The notes: generated by a model from the sequence alone, not told the origin. 23,149 nt of DNA from an uncultured Hippea sp. (GCA_913009315.1 CAJVZA010000024.1:1-23149); one strand, 5' to 3'. Positions 12,524 to 22,151 are shown, counted from the first letter of the stretch. Program-made: numbers and translations.

Positions 12524-13382
12524 TTTTTTTTACCTCATTATTGAATTGTTTTATAATTACAGGAATCGAAGCCGGTGAAATAAAGTTGTATGTTCCTATG
12601 GAAACAAGAGAGGCTCCTGCCATAACAAACTGCAGTGCGTCATTTGCCGAGGAAATGCCTCCTCCTCCTATTATCGGGATAGATACTGCCTCATATACCT
12701 GATAAACCATCCGCACCGCTATTGGAAGTATGGCCGGTCCCGACAAACCTCCGGTCACGTTAGCCAGCGCAGGAAGCATCGTTTTTGTATCAATAATCAT
12801 TGCAGAAATCGTGTTTATGAGTGACAAGGCATCGGCCCCGGCCCCCTCGGCCGCCTTAGCGATCTCTCCGATGTCTGCTACATTTGGAGAAAGCTTTACT
12901 ATGACCGGCTTTGAACTGACCTTTTTTATATTTTTGGTAAGATATTCGGTCATCTTCGGCGACACTCCGAACTGCATACCTCCCGATTTAACATTTGGAC
13001 ATGAGATATTTATCTCAATGGCATCTATTCTTTTTATTTCATTAATCTTTTCTGTGAGTTTGATGAAATCATCTTTTGTCTCAGCATAAAGATTTGCTAT
13101 TGCTACCGAATGGAGAGTTTCAATGAATGGAATTTTATCCTTTATAAGCCGTTCTATTCCAATATTTTCAAGACCGATTGCGTTGATCATTCCCGATGGA
13201 GTTTCGATGATACGCATAGGCGGATTGCCTTTTCTCGGTTCAAGTGAAATGCCTTTCAGCACGAAACCGCCCAGCAGATCCGGATGATAGAAATCAAGAT
13301 AACTGTCTGCATAGCCGAAGGTTCCCGATGCCGCAATAAACGGATTGGCGAATATCAGCCCTGCCGTCTTAATACTTTTCAC
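12468..13382 (-). CDS. pyrD: Dihydroorotate dehydrogenase, class 1B catalytic subunit
   Basis: A 304-residue FMN TIM-barrel enzyme that oxidises dihydroorotate to orotate in pyrimidine synthesis. Seen: IFANPFIAASGTFGYADSY, the NISCPNVK loop holding the catalytic cysteine, LSLINTISAM, GGLSGPAILPIAVRMV and the FMN phosphate motif GGGGISSANDALQFVMAGA. I chose GTG 13382, whose codon overlaps the pyrK TGA and which gives the usual length. A longer reading upstream is only a shadow of the pyrK end. Pairing with PyrK makes it the NAD-linked class 1B enzyme. Confidence 0.95.
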   Translation of the reverse strand: MKSIKTAGLIFANPFIAASGTFGYADSYLDFYHPDLLGGFVLKGISLEPRKGNPPMRIIETPSGMINAIGLENIGIERLIKDKIPFIETLHSVAIANLYAETKDDFIKLTEKINEIKRIDAIEINISCPNVKSGGMQFGVSPKMTEYLTKNIKKVSSKPVIVKLSPNVADIGEIAKAAEGAGADALSLINTISAMIIDTKTMLPALANVTGGLSGPAILPIAVRMVYQVYEAVSIPIIGGGGISSANDALQFVMAGASLVSIGTYNFISPASIPVIIKQFNNEVKKTDYSYSDLIGIAHRQHST

Positions 13383-14092
13383 AACAGAAGCTCTTTGAGG
13401 GGGAATATGGTGCCGTCTTTGCAGACTCGCCTGTATCCGTTCTTTGTGTTTACAACGCAGCCCAGGCAGACGCCGAATCCGCATCCCATGTAGGCTTCAA
13501 GCGATGCGCAGCATCTGTTTGCCAGATCATCATCAATTCGGTTTCTAAAGGCTTTAATGAACGCAGCAGGTCCCGCTATATATAGATTTCTTTTATCTGA
13601 CTGCTCTCTTTTTGTCATAAAAAGTTCAACCAGATTGCCTCTGAATCCGCGGCTTCCGTCCATAGTGGAAAAAAAATCGGCCTTAATATCAATTAGATCA
13701 TATTTTGTTGCCGCTCCGTAGAAAATCGTCGAGTTATTTCTGCCTATAAAATCACCAAAAGCCGCGATAGAAGATCCTGCCGCAACTATGACGGCAGGTG
13801 CATCCGAAAACCAATTTCCCAAAGGACCGATAATTCTGAGCTTTGTCCCAGCACTTTTTTTTATAAGTCTTGAGGTAATCGCACCTCTTTTCTGTATTAG
13901 AAATGTCAATTTATTTTCTTTTTGTCTGTAGATGCTGAACGGTCTGTTCAAATGAAAATCTTCATTCGAAATTCCTACCATCGCAAACTGCCCGGGTTTG
14001 CTGAGTTCCATGCGCTCAGTTTCTACTTCAATCCGGTGAATTGATTCGGCTGCAGGTTTGTTTGATACAATAATTCCTTGAGTTTCTATCAA
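13379..14092 (-). CDS. pyrK: Dihydroorotate dehydrogenase electron-transfer subunit
   Basis: 237 residues. The FAD-binding motif RPFSIY is near residue 50. The [2Fe-2S] cluster cysteines are 204, 209, 212 and 224 (CGFGVCLGC then RRVC), the standard PyrK spacing. It passes electrons from PyrD to NAD. The nucleotide-binding loop reads VIVAAGSSIAAF where most PyrK proteins have a VAGGxGxAP-type glycine-rich loop, so NAD use may be altered. ATG 14092 overlaps the greA stop (ATGA); the end overlaps pyrD by one codon region. Confidence 0.93.
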   Translation of the reverse strand: MIETQGIIVSNKPAAESIHRIEVETERMELSKPGQFAMVGISNEDFHLNRPFSIYRQKENKLTFLIQKRGAITSRLIKKSAGTKLRIIGPLGNWFSDAPAVIVAAGSSIAAFGDFIGRNNSTIFYGAATKYDLIDIKADFFSTMDGSRGFRGNLVELFMTKREQSDKRNLYIAGPAAFIKAFRNRIDDDLANRCCASLEAYMGCGFGVCLGCVVNTKNGYRRVCKDGTIFPLKELLL

Positions 14093-14553
14093 ACCGTTAT
14101 CTTTTCTATCTCAAAATGTTTGATTCCTGATGGAATTCTTATCTCTACCTCGTCTTCTTCCGAACGGCCTATCAATGCTTTTCCTATAGGACTTGTTATG
14201 GATATCATACCCTTTTTTGGATCCGATTCATCCTGTCCGACTATCCTGTAGGTTATTTCCGAATCGTTATCAATGTCATATAGCAGAACCGTGGTGCCGA
14301 ACGAAACTTTATCGGCATTTATCTGAGAACGTTTGATGATTCTTACTGAGGAGAGACGTTCTCCGATTTGAGAAATTTTTTCTTCAAGAAATTTCTGTCT
14401 TTCCTTTGCGGCATGATATTCTGCATTCTCGCTCAAATCACCTTGAGCTCTTGCAACTGAAATTGATTTGATAACTTCAGGCCTTTGACTCGTTAATCTC
14501 TCAAATTCACTCTTGAGTTTTTTATATCCGTCTTCTGTTATAAGATTATTCAC
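14089..14553 (-). CDS. greA: Transcription elongation factor GreA
   Basis: 154 residues, slightly shorter than the usual 158. The amino-terminal coiled coil (1-75) carries the acidic-tip motif GDLSENAEYHAAKE (about 38-51), which enters the RNA polymerase secondary channel and stimulates cleavage of backtracked RNA. The carboxyl domain has SPIGKALIGRSEEDEVEI. It is placed between carB (23 bases) and pyrK (4-base overlap), as in several deltaproteobacterial-type genomes. Confidence 0.96.
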   Translation of the reverse strand: MNNLITEDGYKKLKSEFERLTSQRPEVIKSISVARAQGDLSENAEYHAAKERQKFLEEKISQIGERLSSVRIIKRSQINADKVSFGTTVLLYDIDNDSEITYRIVGQDESDPKKGMISITSPIGKALIGRSEEDEVEIRIPSGIKHFEIEKITV

Positions 14554-14576
14554 TTAACACCTCTCATCGACCCCCA

Positions 14577-17500
14577 TCATTTTTTCTGCAGTGATTGAAG
14601 ACTCGTATATTGCTCATTGTTACCGTTATATTTCCATCTTATCGATGCTATAATCGCTTTTGCCTCGCTTAAAGTCGTGCAATATGGAGTCTGATTGACA
14701 ATCGCGGCATTTCTTATATAAAAAGAATCCTTTTTGGCTATTCTACCCTGCGGTATATTTATAATGAAGTTTATTTTATGATTTTTAATGATATCAACAA
14801 TATTCGGTCTTCCCTCATTATATTTTTTTACAACATCGACATCAATTCCGTGTTCAGCTATAATTTTTGCGGTACCGCGGGTTGCACAGATTTTTATTCC
14901 CAATTCCTTTAACTGTTCTGCTACATAAATGATCGACTTTTTTATCGGATCGGAAACACTCAAAAAAACAGTTCCTGAATTCGGGAGAGGGTTGTTGCTT
15001 GAGATTTGTGCTTTATAAAATGCTTCCTCGAAACTTTTTGCCGTTCCCATAACTTCACCGGTCGAGCGCATTTCAGGACCCAAAATCACATCCGTTCCGG
15101 AGAATTTGATAAACGGCAGGACAACCTCTTTTACTGAAAAATGAGTAGGAGTAATCTCTTTTATTCCGAGTTCCTTCAAACTTTTGCCAAGCATAATTTC
15201 GGTGGCAACCTTTACCCATGCAACGCCAGTTGCCTTGCTTGCAAACGGAACGGTCCTTGATGACCTCGGATTTACCTCTAACAGATAGACCTGGCCATCT
15301 TTAATGGCATACTGTATATTCATAAGACCTTTGACTTTTAGCCGAAGACCGATATTTTTCGTTTGATTTTTTATAGTATCGAGCAGTTTTTCAGGAATGG
15401 TTCTGGTAGGTATGGAGCAGGCTGAATCGCCTGAATGAACACCTGCTTCTTCTATGTGTTCCATTATGGCGCAAATCACGACATCAGTTCCATCTACGAC
15501 TGCATCAACATCAATCTCTACTGCATTTTCGAGAAAACGGTCGACAAGGAGAGGGTGGTCGCCTGAAACATAAACGGCCTCTTCTATGTAATGTTCGAGT
15601 TCACTTTTGTCATAACAGATCTCCATTGCTCTTCCGCCCAGAACATAAGACGGCCTCACAATTACCGGATAACCTATCCTTTCAACTATCTTCATTGCTT
15701 CGTCTTTTGTAGCCGCCAAACCGTTTTCAGGCTGCCTTATGTTAAGATTTTTTGCAAGAATACCGAATCGTTTTCTATCCTCAGCTATATCGATTGATTC
15801 GGGATCGGTGCCGATAATGGGAACTCCGGCTTCCTTCAGGGAATTTGCAAGTTTGAGCGGAGTTTGGCCTCCGAATTGCAGAATAACGCCATCCGGTTTT
15901 TCATTTTCTATTATGCTCATTACATCTTCGAAAGTGATAGGCTCGAAATAAAGCCGGTCGGAAGTGTCATAGTCCGTTGAAACGGTTTCGGGATTGCAGT
16001 TAACCATTATGCTTTCGATGCCGGCTTCTTTTAAGGCAAATGCGGCGTGGCAGCAGCAGTAGTCAAACTCAATGCCCTGACCGATTCTGTTTGGCCCGGA
16101 ACCTATAATGAGTATCTTTTTTTTCTTTGACGGAATTGATTCATTTTCTTCATTCTCATATGTTGAATAGAAATACGGAGTTTTTGCGCTAAACTCCGCG
16201 GCGCATGTATCAACCATTCTAAATACGGATTTTATATTCCACAGATTGCGTTTTTTTCTTATAAAAAGCTGGCTTGTTCCGGTCAATCTTCCGATATATC
16301 TGTCTGAAAATCCGGTTTCTTTTGCCTGACGCAGCAGATCTGAATTTAACCGATCGTTTGTGAGGCGATTTGAAACTTCAACAGCTTCTTCTATCTGATT
16401 CAGGAACCACATATCTATACCGGTTAAAGAGTTTATCTTGTCTGCCTTATAACCTCGTCTGTATGCTTCTGCAATGTACCAGATTCTCTCAGGTGTAGGA
16501 ATAGCCGCCCGTTTATTGAATGCTTCATCAAAGTTCTCTCCAAACTCAGGAGACTCAAATCCATATCTGTCAATTTCGAGGGACCTTATGGATTTCAGCA
16601 GCGCTTCTTTGAATGTTCTGCCTATTGCCATAACCTCACCTACAGATTTCATCTGTGTTGTCAGCGTATTATCTGCATCCGGAAATTTTTCAAATGTAAA
16701 ACGCGGAAATTTCACAACTACATAGTCAAGCGAGGGTTCAAAGGCGGCATACGTTTCGCCGGTTATATCATTTGGAATTTCATCTAACGTGTATCCGATC
16801 GATAAAAGTGCTGCAATCTTTGCGATCGGAAAACCGGTGGCTTTGCTTGCTAAAGCCGAAGATCGCGATACTCTCGGATTCATCTCAACAATAACCATTC
16901 TTCCGGTTTTGGGATTAACGGCGAACTGAATATTTGATCCGCCTGTTTCTACTCCGATTTCCCGTATGACCGCAATTGCCGCATCCCGCATAATTTGATA
17001 TTCTTTATCAGTTAAGGTCATTACAGGTGCCACTGTTATTGAGTCGCCTGTGTGGATACCCATAGGATCAAGATTCTCTATGGAACAGATAATTACCACA
17101 TTGTCCTTTTTGTCTCTCATAACCTCAAGTTCATACTCTTTCCATCCGAGCGCAGATTCTTCTAAAAGAACTTCACCAATGGGGCTTATGTCAATGCCCC
17201 ATCTAACTTTTTTATAAAATTCCGCTTCATTGTATGCAATGCTTCCGCCTGTTCCTCCGAGTGTATAAGCAGGTCTGATTATTACCGGATATCCAATTTT
17301 CCCGATTGCATTTTCAGCCTGTTTTATATCCGTTATTGCTTCGGACTTGAGAACATCAAGAGATATATCCTGCATTGCCTGTTTAAAGAGTGCTCTATCC
17401 TCAGCTTTCTTGATAGTTTTTATATCGGCGCCGAGAAGACGAACCGGATACCGCTCAAAAACACCTCTTTTTTCAGCATCTATGACAAGATTAAGTGCTG

Positions 17501-17780
17501 TTTGTCCTCCCATCGTGGGCAGGATTGCATCCGGATGCTCCTTTATGATAATCTTTTCCAGAGCCTCTACGGTGATAGGTTCAATATAGGTTGCATTAGC
17601 CAGACCCGGATCGGTCATAATTGTTGCAGGATTGCTGTTCAGAAGAATTACACGGATACCTGAGCTTTTGAGGGCTTTTATTGACTGAGTTCCGGAATAA
17701 TCAAACTCGCATGCCTGTCCGATTACAATAGGGCCTGACCCGATTATCAGCACCGAATTAATAGTTTTATCTTGAGGCAT
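14577..17780 (-). CDS. carB: Carbamoyl-phosphate synthase large subunit
   Basis: 1067 residues, normal length. Two homologous halves each begin with an IIGSGP(I/N)xIGQ(A/G) nucleotide-fold motif: [19 protein letters not shown] near residue 13 and [19 protein letters not shown] near 563. Each is followed by an ATP-grasp domain with [14 protein letters not shown] or [14 protein letters not shown]. The carboxyl-terminal methylglyoxal-synthase-like allosteric domain starts near 935. It makes carbamoyl phosphate for pyrimidines and arginine. The small subunit gene carA is not in the window. It overlaps folD by 14 bases. Confidence 0.97.
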   Translation of the reverse strand: MPQDKTINSVLIIGSGPIVIGQACEFDYSGTQSIKALKSSGIRVILLNSNPATIMTDPGLANATYIEPITVEALEKIIIKEHPDAILPTMGGQTALNLVIDAEKRGVFERYPVRLLGADIKTIKKAEDRALFKQAMQDISLDVLKSEAITDIKQAENAIGKIGYPVIIRPAYTLGGTGGSIAYNEAEFYKKVRWGIDISPIGEVLLEESALGWKEYELEVMRDKKDNVVIICSIENLDPMGIHTGDSITVAPVMTLTDKEYQIMRDAAIAVIREIGVETGGSNIQFAVNPKTGRMVIVEMNPRVSRSSALASKATGFPIAKIAALLSIGYTLDEIPNDITGETYAAFEPSLDYVVVKFPRFTFEKFPDADNTLTTQMKSVGEVMAIGRTFKEALLKSIRSLEIDRYGFESPEFGENFDEAFNKRAAIPTPERIWYIAEAYRRGYKADKINSLTGIDMWFLNQIEEAVEVSNRLTNDRLNSDLLRQAKETGFSDRYIGRLTGTSQLFIRKKRNLWNIKSVFRMVDTCAAEFSAKTPYFYSTYENEENESIPSKKKKILIIGSGPNRIGQGIEFDYCCCHAAFALKEAGIESIMVNCNPETVSTDYDTSDRLYFEPITFEDVMSIIENEKPDGVILQFGGQTPLKLANSLKEAGVPIIGTDPESIDIAEDRKRFGILAKNLNIRQPENGLAATKDEAMKIVERIGYPVIVRPSYVLGGRAMEICYDKSELEHYIEEAVYVSGDHPLLVDRFLENAVEIDVDAVVDGTDVVICAIMEHIEEAGVHSGDSACSIPTRTIPEKLLDTIKNQTKNIGLRLKVKGLMNIQYAIKDGQVYLLEVNPRSSRTVPFASKATGVAWVKVATEIMLGKSLKELGIKEITPTHFSVKEVVLPFIKFSGTDVILGPEMRSTGEVMGTAKSFEEAFYKAQISSNNPLPNSGTVFLSVSDPIKKSIIYVAEQLKELGIKICATRGTAKIIAEHGIDVDVVKKYNEGRPNIVDIIKNHKINFIINIPQGRIAKKDSFYIRNAAIVNQTPYCTTLSEAKAIIASIRWKYNGNNEQYTSLQSLQKK

Positions 17781-18654
17781 CGGTTTTTAAAGAAAGCTTA
17801 TATGCATAAAAAGTGTTTTTCATCAGCATAGCTATTGTCATAGGGCCTACTCCTCCGGGAACAGGCGTAATAAACGATGCGATTTTGCTTGCCTCATCAA
17901 ATCTTACATCTCCGGCAATTTTCCCGTTTACTTTAGAGATTCCAACATCCACCACAATCGCTCCTTTCTTTATCATATCGCCTTTTATCAGTCCCGGATG
18001 ACCTGTAGAACTGACGATTATATCAGCTTTTCTTGCTTTATCGTTAAGATTTCTTGTTAAAATGTGACATACCTGAACTGTGGCGCCGCGATTAAGCATC
18101 ATAGATGCAAGCGGCCTTCCGGTAACAGCTCCTGCGCCTATAATTATCGCATCTTTTCCTTTGAGTTCAATTTTGTAATGATCCAGAAGTGTAATTATGC
18201 CGAGGGGCGTACATGGTATGAAACGAGGATCACCGATGGCAAGCATCCCCATATTGTACGGGTTGAAGCCGTCCGCATCCTTGTGACGGTCTATTGCTCC
18301 CATAACTTTGTTTACATTAATAGATGCCGGCAGCGGGAGCTGAACCAGGATTCCATGAATTTTGTGGTCGGCGTTGAGATTGTTTATGATTTCTATGAGA
18401 TCGTTCCCGGATATGGAGTCCGGAAGATGATGATTTACCGTATAAAATCCGGCAGCAACGCATGCTTTTTTCTTTATATTTATATAAAGCGTGCTGGCCG
18501 GATTATCTCCGACAAGGATTGCGGCTAATCCGGGAACTTTACCATATTTTTTTTTGCTCTTTTTAACCTTTTCGGCAATGTCGGCTCTTATTTCAGATGC
18601 CAATGCCTTTCCATCAAGAATAATCGCTTTTTTCATATTGGCAAAGCTTATCAT
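17767..18654 (-). CDS. folD: Bifunctional methylene-THF dehydrogenase / methenyl-THF cyclohydrolase
   Basis: Interconverts 5,10-methylene- and 10-formyl-tetrahydrofolate. Seen: [15 protein letters not shown] at the start, the catalytic Tyr/Lys segment [38 protein letters not shown] and [16 protein letters not shown] near the end. The Rossmann loop reads [11 protein letters not shown] where GRSxxVGxPxA is common, which may bear on NADP or NAD choice. Start: ATG 18654 has an AAAGAG-like ribosome site; ATG 18636 ([10 protein letters not shown]) fits the family start better but lacks one. 32-50 bases separate it from the ABC ATPase gene, and it overlaps carB. Confidence 0.94.
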   Translation of the reverse strand: MISFANMKKAIILDGKALASEIRADIAEKVKKSKKKYGKVPGLAAILVGDNPASTLYINIKKKACVAAGFYTVNHHLPDSISGNDLIEIINNLNADHKIHGILVQLPLPASINVNKVMGAIDRHKDADGFNPYNMGMLAIGDPRFIPCTPLGIITLLDHYKIELKGKDAIIIGAGAVTGRPLASMMLNRGATVQVCHILTRNLNDKARKADIIVSSTGHPGLIKGDMIKKGAIVVDVGISKVNGKIAGDVRFDEASKIASFITPVPGGVGPMTIAMLMKNTFYAYKLSLKTDASR

Positions 18655-18704
18655 TATTAACTCTTTTGTCAATAAAAACTAGTTTTTTTCAGATGTATAA
18701 AGAG

Positions 18705-19637
18705 CTATTTTGCAGAACGCATGAGTTTGATAAATATCGATTCCAGATCCTTCCTGATCGGTTTTATGCTGATGACTTTTAGATCAAGCTCCTTTAATTT
18801 TTCAAGGACAGGTATAAGAAGTTCCGCTTCCTTAATCATTATGGCGTAAAGAGTCTCTCCCAAATTTTCTACACCGTTTACATTACTTAGCTTTCCGGCT
18901 TTTGCCGCTGATTGAGCATTTCCCTCAAAAATAATTTTATATCCGGCCGAAGACAGATATTTCATCTCATTTTTACTGATTGTTTTGACGATCTTTCCCT
19001 TGTTGAGGATTGCGACATTGCTGCATAGATCTTCTATATCGTTGATTATATGTGAGCTGAAAAAGATTGTTGCACCTTCTTTGTTCAATTGTCTTATCGT
19101 TTTTTTGAACAGATATCGTCCAACCGGATCAAGTCCGCTCATCGGTTCATCCAAAATGATTATATCCGGTTTGTGGATTATGGCTGCTATAATGCCGAGT
19201 CGCTGAACCATTCCTTTACTGTATTTTCTTATCTGTTTATCTGCCGAGTCGGATAGTTCGAATAGATTCATAAGCTTGTGTGCGCGGTCGGCAGCTTCCC
19301 TTTTTTGAATGTTGTGCATTGATGTCTGAAACATCAGAGTTTCCATACCGGTCAGATTTTCTACAAATGACGGGTTTTCAGGCAGAAAACCAAGATTTTT
19401 TCTGGATCTGTAATCAGTTGAATCGATACCGTTTATCAATACTTTTCCTTCATCCGCCTTTATCAGATCCATCATTATTTTTATGGTTGTGCTTTTGCCG
19501 GCTCCGTTCGGCCCTAAAAATCCGAATATTTCGCCTGTATCGACGCAGAATTCGACTCCGTCAACTGCCTTCTGTTTTTTTTTCAACGATCGGAATGTTT
19601 TATGAACATTCTCTATTTTTATTGCTTCCATTTTCAA
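18705..19637 (-). CDS. ABC transporter ATP-binding protein (ABC-2 type)
   Basis: 310 residues. Walker A is GPNGAGKS (about 38-45), signature YSKGMVQRLG, Walker B IIILDEPMSGLDP and the H-loop SSHIINDIEDL. A carboxyl extension of about 90 residues is typical of ABC-2 exporters of the CcmA/NatA group. It would energise the permease at 20475-21266. It overlaps the TPR gene by 4 bases. The substrate cannot be read from the sequence. Confidence 0.93.
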   Translation of the reverse strand: MKMEAIKIENVHKTFRSLKKKQKAVDGVEFCVDTGEIFGFLGPNGAGKSTTIKIMMDLIKADEGKVLINGIDSTDYRSRKNLGFLPENPSFVENLTGMETLMFQTSMHNIQKREAADRAHKLMNLFELSDSADKQIRKYSKGMVQRLGIIAAIIHKPDIIILDEPMSGLDPVGRYLFKKTIRQLNKEGATIFFSSHIINDIEDLCSNVAILNKGKIVKTISKNEMKYLSSAGYKIIFEGNAQSAAKAGKLSNVNGVENLGETLYAIMIKEAELLIPVLEKLKELDLKVISIKPIRKDLESIFIKLMRSAK

Positions 19638-20473
19638 CGTCCTTTATGATAATCGGCAAGTTTGCTTGTAGTTTTTATTTTACCTTTATCTATATAAAAT
19701 CTACCTCCATACGGATCTATCGGTATTTTTGTTAATATATTTTTATTGATGAGCTGTTTTAAATCTTTCGGATAAATCCCGTATTTTATTTTATACTTTT
19801 TTGCGGCATTTTCTAAAATCGCTATTTTGATAAGAGCATCCAAACGTTTCCTGTAAACGGACTTTACGGATTTATTGCGGCTGTTTTTTATCATATATCG
19901 GAGAAACAGTATTCCGAGTTTAGTTTCCCCTCCTTCATAAAAGTAACGGGCAGCGAGAGTTGTATATAAGGATGAGCCGGTAAGTCTGGCTGCTAATTTA
20001 AAGTAATGCGCCGCTTTGGTATAATTTTTTAAAAAATAGGCGTTGTTGAATCCTAAAAAGAATGGCAGCTGAAAATCCCACGGCCTGTATTTGAAGGCAT
20101 ATCTCAATAAAAAATCGAGGTCTTTTGCATGACCGATATTTGTAAATGCAGCCTGAGCAAAATAGTAAGCGTCTTCGTTGTACGGATTCAGCATAATGGA
20201 TTCTTCAATTGTTTGGAACAAGTTGAAATATTCGATATTTTTGAACTGCCTGTTCATAACCGCCTGTTTTTTGTTTCCAAAATATGTAATACCCTTGAAA
20301 GCAAGATAATCTCCTGTTATCCATCTGAACTCACCCAATGACGCCCGATACAATTTTCCATGAGGAGTATATCCTAATTTTAGCGGACTCCTTTCCATGT
20401 TATTTTTAAAATGCGGAATAAGTGCAATATAGGCGACTATAAACAGAAACAGAACAATATAAGTCTTTTTCAA
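19634..20473 (-). CDS. Membrane-anchored TPR protein with a GspG-like tail, in an ABC operon
   Basis: 279 residues. The amino terminus KKTYIVLFLFIVAYIALIPHF is a single membrane anchor or uncleaved signal. The middle (about 60-200) has TPR-like helical repeats (NPYNEDAYYFAQAAFTNIGH; then NYTKAAHYFKLAARLTG). The carboxyl end GIYPKDLKQLINKNILTKIP with IDPYGGRFYI matches the C-terminal pattern of type II secretion pseudopilins (GspG), without their amino-terminal pilin helix. It starts at TTG 20473, just past the permease stop, and overlaps the ATPase gene by 4 bases, so it probably works with this ABC system, exposed to the periplasm. The function is not known. Confidence 0.75.
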   Translation of the reverse strand: MKKTYIVLFLFIVAYIALIPHFKNNMERSPLKLGYTPHGKLYRASLGEFRWITGDYLAFKGITYFGNKKQAVMNRQFKNIEYFNLFQTIEESIMLNPYNEDAYYFAQAAFTNIGHAKDLDFLLRYAFKYRPWDFQLPFFLGFNNAYFLKNYTKAAHYFKLAARLTGSSLYTTLAARYFYEGGETKLGILFLRYMIKNSRNKSVKSVYRKRLDALIKIAILENAAKKYKIKYGIYPKDLKQLINKNILTKIPIDPYGGRFYIDKGKIKTTSKLADYHKGR

Positions 20474-20474
20474 T

Positions 20475-21266
20475 TCATACCAGATCTTTCTTGTTGAATA
20501 TGACCATTGACAGCGACAATACTATCCCAAGATAGAGTACAAAATAAGCCAGCGAATACAAAATTGAGCTGTAATTGATCTTCAAAGCGTACACTGCATA
20601 GGTGGTTAGATCAAATGAAGAGAAATTGGGTATAATATAGTACAGAAATTTGATCAGATATTTGAATACTGCCGGATATCCGGAAGTGCCTGCGGAACTT
20701 AAATAATCATAAACTCCCTGAGATGCATTTCCTACAATATATATGATGATTGTTCCGAAAAACGGGATAAAAAATGATGTGGCAAAAGATGTAAACAGAA
20801 ATCCGATACCCATCAGAAGCAGGTATTTAAGAAGTGTCATAACGGCTGCCCACGCTATGTTTGACCAGATAATAGGCAGTTTCGATTGATACATTCCCGC
20901 GGATATATTTATTACCGCCACCGACAGCAGCATATTGATTATAGTAATTGCTATCAGGATCATTGCAAAACCGAGAAATCTGCCGAGAAAATAGTTGGTA
21001 CGATTAATCGGATTTGACAAAATCGTATAGTCATACTTCCGCTCAATATCGCGCCAGACGGTTACAACTCCGCCGAACATTGCCAAAAACAGCAGGATAA
21101 AGGAGTTAAGGGAGAGCGACATTGTGATGGAAACTTCCTGAATCTGCCGCATTGAAAATGAGCTGAAGACGGGAACGAGGATAAACAGCAGCAGCATAGA
21201 TAATATTAAATAAAACATTCTGTCTTTTATCATTGCTCTAACAGTGAAAAACGCTATCTTCAGCAT
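20475..21266 (-). CDS. ABC-2 type transporter permease
   Basis: 263 residues with about six predicted membrane segments (for example MFYLILSMLLLFILVPVF, FLGFAMILIAITIINMLL, ILYSLAYFVLYLGIVLSL). The amphipathic segment after the first helix and the WRDIERKYDYTILSNPINR region are usual in ABC-2 permeases. I chose ATG 21266, which has GGAG 5-6 bases upstream. A longer frame from 21350 crosses the promoter and is rejected. It is the first gene of the long operon. Confidence 0.9.
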   Translation of the reverse strand: MLKIAFFTVRAMIKDRMFYLILSMLLLFILVPVFSSFSMRQIQEVSITMSLSLNSFILLFLAMFGGVVTVWRDIERKYDYTILSNPINRTNYFLGRFLGFAMILIAITIINMLLSVAVINISAGMYQSKLPIIWSNIAWAAVMTLLKYLLLMGIGFLFTSFATSFFIPFFGTIIIYIVGNASQGVYDYLSSAGTSGYPAVFKYLIKFLYYIIPNFSSFDLTTYAVYALKINYSSILYSLAYFVLYLGIVLSLSMVIFNKKDLV

Positions 21267-21293
21267 AAAAACTCCGGTGTATAATTTGCGGCT

Positions 21294-21321
21294 ATTATAA
21301 AGAGATAAGCATATAAGGCAA
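21294..21321 (-). promoter_or_regulatory. Probable promoter of the permease-to-lolA operon
   Basis: Leftward TTGCCT (21321-21316), a 16-base spacer and a perfect TATAAT (21299-21294), about 28 bases before the permease start. A small hairpin CCCCATCGGGG lies just upstream (21326-21336). Bases 21337-21500 hold no gene. Confidence 0.65.
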
Positions 21322-21500
21322 GCGCCCCCATCGGGGTCGTGTCTTTGCATTTGACATAACTCGACTTCTGTATACGATGATTTTACTTTAACGTGCGCAA
21401 ATGGAGATAGAAATCGGTGGGGATTTTTGAGTAGTTTTTTCGCAGACTAAAAATTTGAAGGTTAACCCATCACCCAAGAAAAAAGTTTTAGAAGAATTCT

Positions 21501-21773
21501 TTAATTCCTGTAAACTTTGTCGTGATGTCCTATATGCACAAAGATAATACTATTATCGTCAATTCTGATAATAATTCTATATATTAAATTTATAGAAACA
21601 GAATGATAATCTTTTAGTCTTCCGTTTAACTTATGCAGTCTTAAAGAGGGATGTCGTATATCTATCTCTGCAAGTTCTATCACTTTTTTATATGGACTGA
21701 TAAGATTGTAGTGAATTTTCAGGAATTCTCTTTCTATTTTTAGATAGCTTTCGGGAAAAATTAATCTATACAT
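21501..21773 (-). CDS. RelE/ParE-superfamily toxin
   Basis: 90 residues. The pattern HPSLRLHKLNGRLKDYHSVS, then YRIIIRIDDNSIIFVHIGHHDKVY, is that of RelE/YafQ-type toxins. Many members cut mRNA on the ribosome; ParE-type members poison gyrase. The late histidines and tyrosine (HHDKVY) resemble YafQ. Its ATG overlaps the antitoxin stop by one base (TGATG), so translation is coupled. Confidence 0.85.
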   Translation of the reverse strand: MYRLIFPESYLKIEREFLKIHYNLISPYKKVIELAEIDIRHPSLRLHKLNGRLKDYHSVSINLIYRIIIRIDDNSIIFVHIGHHDKVYRN

Positions 21774-22027
21774 CAGATCCCTAATCTTTTAAAGTGATCC
21801 TCCGCTGTTTCTATAATATATCTTTTTTCTTTATAATTTTTTTCTGCTTGTTTTATCGCATTATCCAATTCCAATTCTCTTAACTTATCGTATTTCGCTA
21901 TTGGAATAATTGTATATTTTGTCCGTCCTCTTACAGATATAAGTACGGATTCTCCCCTTTTTAAGTATTTTTCAACATAAGAAATACCTCTTCTTTTGAT
22001 GTCGTTTGCCGATATTTCAACAGGCAT
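21773..22027 (-). CDS. Phd/YefM-type antitoxin
   Basis: 84 residues. The amino-terminal DNA-binding Phd fold (ISANDIKRRGISYVEKYLKR, then VLISVRGRTKYTIIPIAKYDKLRELE) is followed by a toxin-binding tail rich in K and E. Ribosome site AGGAGG is about 8 bases before ATG 22027. It would neutralise the RelE-like toxin and bind its own operator (22046-22069). Confidence 0.85.
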   Translation of the reverse strand: MPVEISANDIKRRGISYVEKYLKRGESVLISVRGRTKYTIIPIAKYDKLRELELDNAIKQAEKNYKEKRYIIETAEDHFKRLGI

Positions 22028-22045
22028 AGTAAACCTCCTATCAAT

Positions 22046-22069
22046 GCTATTAACAGCACTAATAATAGC
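22046..22069. promoter_or_regulatory. Inverted-repeat operator of the Phd/RelE-like module
   Basis: GCTATTA at one end and TAATAGC at the other form a perfect 7-bp inverted repeat over 24 bases, overlapping the -10 box. This suits autorepression by the antitoxin. Confidence 0.6.
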
Positions 22070-22089
22070 GCTTTTATTAATTATGTCAA
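22062..22089 (-). promoter_or_regulatory. Promoter of the Phd/RelE-like module
   Basis: TTGACA (22089-22084), a 16-base spacer, TATTAT (22067-22062), leftward, about 35 bases before the antitoxin ATG. Confidence 0.7.
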
Positions 22090-22151
22090 CTATTGTAAAT
22101 ATCTTGATGTGGCAGTTTCTCTTTTTTGGATTAAACGCTCAAATAACAATT

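Noticed and set aside
13383-13484. Longer pyrD start at 13484
   Set aside because: The extra residues are a frame-shifted reading of the conserved PyrK carboxyl end, and GTG 13382 gives the normal length.
21267-21350. Longer permease start at ATG 21350
   Set aside because: The extension crosses the TTGCCT/TATAAT promoter and encodes non-membrane residues; ATG 21266 has its own GGAG site.
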